DNA of 6,752 nucleotides, taken from Sphingomonadales bacterium (lineage in GTDB: Bacteria; Pseudomonadota; Alphaproteobacteria; Sphingomonadales; Sphingomonadaceae). The position numbers and the translations under genes are program-made. Shown piece after piece: positions 6,041 to 6,752 of the stretch (its first letter is position 1; the number at the start of each line of letters is the position of its first letter). The stretch spans positions 1 through 6,752 of the forward strand of contig JAFKLV010000095.1 of the NCBI GenBank assembly GCA_017304125.1, in the 5' to 3' direction. Below the pieces are notes generated by a model, which saw only the letters and a program-made list of their open reading frames with translations, was not told the origin of the DNA and made no database searches.

Positions 6041-6408
6041 TGGCCGGGGTCAAGCTCGGAGGCCGTGCCCAGGTGGTGTTCTTCGGCGCTGCCGGCGTCG
6101 ACGGCTCCACGGTCGTGACAGTCGCGGGGTCGTCCGCGGCGCTACCCGGAACGGACGCCGGCAGCATGAAGGTGACCCCGCTGGCCGAGTATCCGGGCAA
6201 GGGCCGCGCCACCGGGGGTGTCCGCTGCCAACGCTTCCTGAAGGGCGAGGACACCCTGCTGCTCGCCTGGGCAGGCGCCGATCCGGCGATCGCCGCTGCG
6301 GCCAGCGGCGCCCCGATAGACCTGCCGGCGCCCGACCCCCGCCGGGACGGCTCTGGGGTGTCGATCAGCCAGCCGGTCGCTGCGGTCGGCTCCCGCTTCC
6401 ACGCCTGA
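6031..6408 (+). CDS. parC: DNA topoisomerase IV / gyrase subunit A, C-terminal fragment (5' end lost at junction)
   Basis: The intact enzyme is the DNA-cleaving subunit of a type IIA topoisomerase that changes supercoiling or decatenates chromosomes. Only 125 C-terminal residues are present. They belong to the DNA-wrapping beta-pinwheel domain. Recognisable stretches are GGGMAGVKL at the start, VVTVAGSSAALPGT, the GyrA-box-like GKGRATGGVRCQRFLKGEDT (about residues 57-76), LLLAWAG, and the ending LPAPDPRRDGSGV. This combination matches the actinobacterial 'gyrase/topoisomerase IV subunit A' family, which is about 800-820 residues long, so some 85% of the gene is missing. The frame remains open upstream to about 5428, but that part is antisense to fliK and fliJ and shows no topoisomerase features. 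It should not be annotated as part of this protein. Assignment to ParC rather than GyrA rests on recalled sequence resemblance. Confidence 0.88.
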   Translation, partial: GGGMAGVKLGGRAQVVFFGAAGVDGSTVVTVAGSSAALPGTDAGSMKVTPLAEYPGKGRATGGVRCQRFLKGEDTLLLAWAGADPAIAAAASGAPIDLPAPDPRRDGSGVSISQPVAAVGSRFHA

Positions 6409-6430
6409 CCCGTCCCCTCCCGACCGGCCG

Positions 6431-6646
6431 TCAGTCGGTGTGCGCCCCCGGCTCACCGGGCCGGACATAGCCCTCGATCACCCGGTGCTCGCGGTGCAGG
6501 TGCTGCTCTGCCACGTCCTGGTCCTCACCGGTGCCGGCCCTGCCGCGGGACTCGGCGGCAGAGCTCGGCATGGGCACCTCGCCGCCCTCGCCGAGCATGG
6601 CCGACTCGAAAGGCTCCCCGGGCGTGGACCGTTCGGCATCACTCAT
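6431..6646 (-). CDS. Small acidic hypothetical protein (71 aa) convergent with the topoisomerase gene
   Basis: I do not recognise this gene and assign no function. The 71-residue product begins MSDAERSTPGEPFESAMLGE and contains GEGGEVPMPSS. It ends in a charged stretch with several histidines and glutamates (EQHLHREHRVIEGYVRPGEP). It is acidic, polar, without membrane helix, signal peptide or cysteines, and looks largely disordered. The start at 6646 is supported by an AGGAG ribosome binding site at 6653-6657, six bases upstream on the minus strand. The frame extends back to an ATG at 6736, but that would overlap the next gene and skip the good ribosome site. It converges on the topoisomerase gene with only 22 bp between stops. 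The good ribosome site and the compact context suggest a real gene of the actinobacterial piece. Confidence 0.68.
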   Translation of the reverse strand: MSDAERSTPGEPFESAMLGEGGEVPMPSSAAESRGRAGTGEDQDVAEQHLHREHRVIEGYVRPGEPGAHTD

Positions 6647-6652
6647 CGCTGT

Positions 6653-6657
6653 CTCCT
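6653..6657 (-). promoter_or_regulatory. Strong ribosome binding site that fixes the start of the 71-aa gene
   Basis: On the minus strand the sequence reads GAGAGGAGACAGCG immediately before ATG 6646. This gives a near-perfect AGGAG core with six bases to the start codon. It is the reason for choosing this start over the ATG at 6736. Confidence 0.75.
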
Positions 6658-6712
6658 CTCGACTGCTCAGCAATACCCCCAACCAGCACCGGATCGGCGG
6701 CGGACGTCCGGT

Positions 6713-6725
6713 TAGGGTGGCAGCC
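6713..6725 (+). promoter_or_regulatory. Putative -10 box of a leaderless promoter
   Basis: TAGGGT at 6713-6718 fits the TANNNT -10 consensus of actinobacterial vegetative sigma factors. It ends seven bases before GTG 6726, the spacing expected when transcription starts at the first base of the start codon. No Shine-Dalgarno sequence precedes the GTG, in agreement with a leaderless transcript. No convincing -35 box is visible at the right distance. Confidence 0.45.
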
Positions 6726-6752
6726 GTGGATGACACCTTCGACGACCTGCTG
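6726..6752 (+). CDS. Start of an unidentified plus-strand gene (cut by right window edge)
   Basis: Nine codons from GTG 6726 are in the window and read MDDTFDDLL. The gene is divergent from the 71-aa gene, with 79 bp between the starts. The GTG start and the TAGGGT box at leaderless spacing support a real start, as is common in Actinobacteria. The visible part is acidic and too short for any functional assignment. Confidence 0.45.

Noticed and set aside
6409..6450. Possible bidirectional terminator between the topoisomerase gene and the convergent 71-aa gene
   Set aside because: Only a weak 5-bp CCGAC/GTCGG pairing is visible, overlapping the 71-aa gene's end, without a U-run.
4335..6470. 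A 711-codon arginine- and glycine-rich open frame on the plus strand
   Set aside because: It is antisense to fliK and fliJ and then out of frame in the topoisomerase region. The R/G-rich composition is what GC-rich antisense frames give, and no domain is recognisable.

Overview
The window holds two unrelated pieces of high-GC bacterial DNA joined near position 6030. Positions 1 to about 6030 are the distal half of a flagellar export and switch operon, read on the minus strand in the classical order fliJ-fliK-fliL-fliM-fliN-fliO-fliP-fliQ-fliR. The proteins, the Ala/Pro-rich FliK, the FliM without a CheY-binding N-terminus, and the palindromic repeat between fliP and fliQ all resemble Sphingomonadales (Alphaproteobacteria). 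That assignment rests on recalled family features, not a database search.

The flagellar genes are tightly packed: 4-bp ATGA overlaps at fliM/fliN and fliO/fliP, and gaps of 3, 6, 7, 17 and 37 bp elsewhere. The one exception is the 134-bp fliP-fliQ gap, which is filled by a two-armed palindromic repeat. Together the genes encode the FliP/Q/R export gate with its helper FliO, the FliM/FliN part of the C-ring, the stator-associated FliL, the hook-length ruler FliK, and part of the export chaperone FliJ. fliR runs off the left edge, probably lacking only its last few codons.

From about 6030 to the right edge the sequence looks actinobacterial. It starts inside the C-terminal domain of a topoisomerase IV / gyrase subunit A gene on the plus strand (ends 6408). 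A convergent 71-aa small acidic protein follows (6431-6646, minus). Last come the first nine codons of a plus-strand gene starting with GTG at 6726, behind a TAGGGT -10 box placed as in leaderless actinobacterial genes.

fliJ and the topoisomerase gene, on opposite strands, are both cut at the same point, with no insertion sequence, integrase, tRNA or direct repeat there. The simplest reading is a chimeric contig (misassembly, mixed culture or amplification chimera) rather than gene transfer. I found no novel defence, mobile or biosynthetic system. The points worth a second look are the chimeric junction, the repeat inside the operon, the CheY-motif-less FliM, and the small unidentified gene beside the topoisomerase.
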